Source: Lingula anatina (Eukaryota; Brachiopoda; Lingulata; Lingulida; Lingulidae). From it: 62,000 nucleotides of DNA. Shown here in pieces: positions 60,776 through 62,000 of the stretch. The stretch's first letter is position 1, and every line of letters begins with the position of its first letter. Location: the NCBI RefSeq assembly GCF_001039355.2, contig NW_019775669.1, positions 583,376 to 645,375 on the forward strand, in the 5' to 3' direction. The translations under genes were made by a program, and so were the position numbers. The notes under the pieces are model-generated. The model did not search any database and was not told the origin of the DNA. It was given only the letters and a program-made list of their open reading frames with translations.

Positions 60776-62000
60776 CAAGCACTCTACTATTTACTGTTTT
60801 TTGTTATGTTCCTTCATTTAGCTTTAACGCGATTTTAAATTGAATTAGGTGACAGTACAAGATATAGAGTAACGACTATCAGAATCATTCTGACCATTTC
60901 TCAGTTTTTTTGATAAACCTAAATATCTAAGGTGGTTGTATGGTTACATATTTTATATTTTCTTTTGTAAACAGTTTACACTGTGTGACTTCAGAAAACC
61001 TTACATTTTTCTCGACAGAAATATCCAGACATCAAACTGGCATTATACAATACAAACTACAATATCTCATAATAATCTTACCTGCTAATTAAGATGAGAT
61101 CTACCCTAACATTTAAAGTTTTCTTGGCATAAAAGATTTAGAAAGTAAAAAAAGAACTGTTGTAGACTCAAATTGGCATTAATATTTTGAAATTGTTTGC
61201 GTAAATCCAAAATGTTCTCTTTTAAAAGAAATTTATGAAACATCTTTCATCATTCATGTAACAATTGATCAGTTCCTTATATCTGGGTCTTCAAAAAGAA
61301 AATAAACCTATTCTAAAAAGTATTGGTTACTATACAAGAGGACTGTACAGATACCTTAACATAAAAGATACTGTTGATATAAATATATGTACAACACTGC
61401 CAGAAAGGCTCTTAAACTTTTAATTTGCACATGGCATTTGGTTATCTCAGGAATGTCATCTGTTCCAATTACAGTTATGCAAATCTAAATACATTTATAT
61501 AAATATTGATCATTGCAAGAATTGACCTAGTATAGCTTCTTAGTGAAAAAACGTGACATAATGGACAAAGCAACCTCACTGATAACATACATCTCAGTTA
61601 ATGTCTACCTTACTCTTGATCATTTACAATAACAGGCTTACTTAATGATCTTGCAGAAAATTTTTTAATTAAAATTCAGCTCAGTTTTTCAAGCTTTAGC
61701 ATTCTCCACAGTAAATGAGAAAATTGGGAATAAACTGACAATTCTCATACCCCCCTTTAGATCATCAACATATCTGTGAAGGACACCAATGTAACAAAAC
61801 ATCTGATGTAACAAATGACATGTTCTTTGACATCCCCATTCAACCATTGCACAACATGTTTGCTACTCTCCTTGCTTTTATTTCTAAAACATCAAGAACT
61901 CATAACAACGTATTCATGATAATATCCACAAGGAATATCTTTGTAAATGTCTATATTTCCACTTCTTTACATGATTACACGTTTTTTTCTCCATTAATTT
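60776..62000. other. 3' flank of the P450, no further gene seen
   Basis: An AATAAA at 61301-61306, about 525 nt after the P450 stop, is the likeliest polyadenylation signal. Beyond it the sequence is AT-rich, with frequent stops in all frames and no repeats of note. Confidence 0.55.
61301..61306 (+). terminator. Candidate polyadenylation signal for the CYP26-like gene
   Basis: Canonical AATAAA in GAAAATAAACCTATT, 525 nt past the stop. Confidence 0.45.

Overview
This window looks like nuclear DNA from an invertebrate animal. It is AT-rich, its genes are split into short exons by GT-AG introns, and it carries many microsatellites and short inverted-repeat elements. Four of the six multi-exon genes are recognisable animal orthologues or paralogues: GTF2H3, EIF2B1, an FBXO39-like F-box gene and a CYP26-type P450. 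A marine lophotrochozoan is my best guess, but the sequence does not prove it. A single N at 18947 lies inside a near-duplicate block, so linkage between the left part (about 2-12 kb) and the right part (31-61 kb) depends on that assembly join.

Left part (2.1-12.3 kb, minus strand): one 12-exon gene encodes a protein of about 973 residues. It has an SPX domain, a complete VTC polyphosphate-polymerase domain with all the catalytic residues I can identify, a three-helix DUF202 membrane module, and a C-terminal beta-propeller-like domain with four N-glycosylation sequons, predicted to face a lumen. Reading phases match across all 11 introns. This is the most exciting content of the window: a eukaryotic polyphosphate synthase architecture in an animal gene, with an added luminal propeller. 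Its first intron holds a 2.76 kb TTAA-flanked inverted-repeat element with two smaller palindromic elements inside it.

Middle (12.4-31 kb): about 18.7 kb without a gene I can support. It holds CT, CA, TA and GA microsatellites, a second decayed palindromic element, and the duplicated block around the N.

Right part: GTF2H3 (minus, 12 exons, including a U12-type intron) and EIF2B1 (plus, 9 exons) sit head to head across about 230 bp, an arrangement also found in human. The FBXO39-like gene (minus, 3 exons) is tail to tail with EIF2B1. Next comes a plus-strand gene of at least 9 exons encoding a 512-residue protein I do not recognise, with a Ser/Arg/Glu-rich tail. Last is a 5-exon CYP26-like P450 (plus) with intact ExxR and haem-cysteine motifs but an altered I-helix oxygen-activation motif. 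A weak two-exon membrane-protein model lies antisense within the large GTF2H3 intron.

The genes do not form one pathway. GTF2H3 and EIF2B1 are housekeeping genes that probably share a promoter; the polyphosphate polymerase and the P450 are independent enzymes. All exon boundaries were set by hand from splice consensus, phase continuity and family similarity. No transcript evidence was available.
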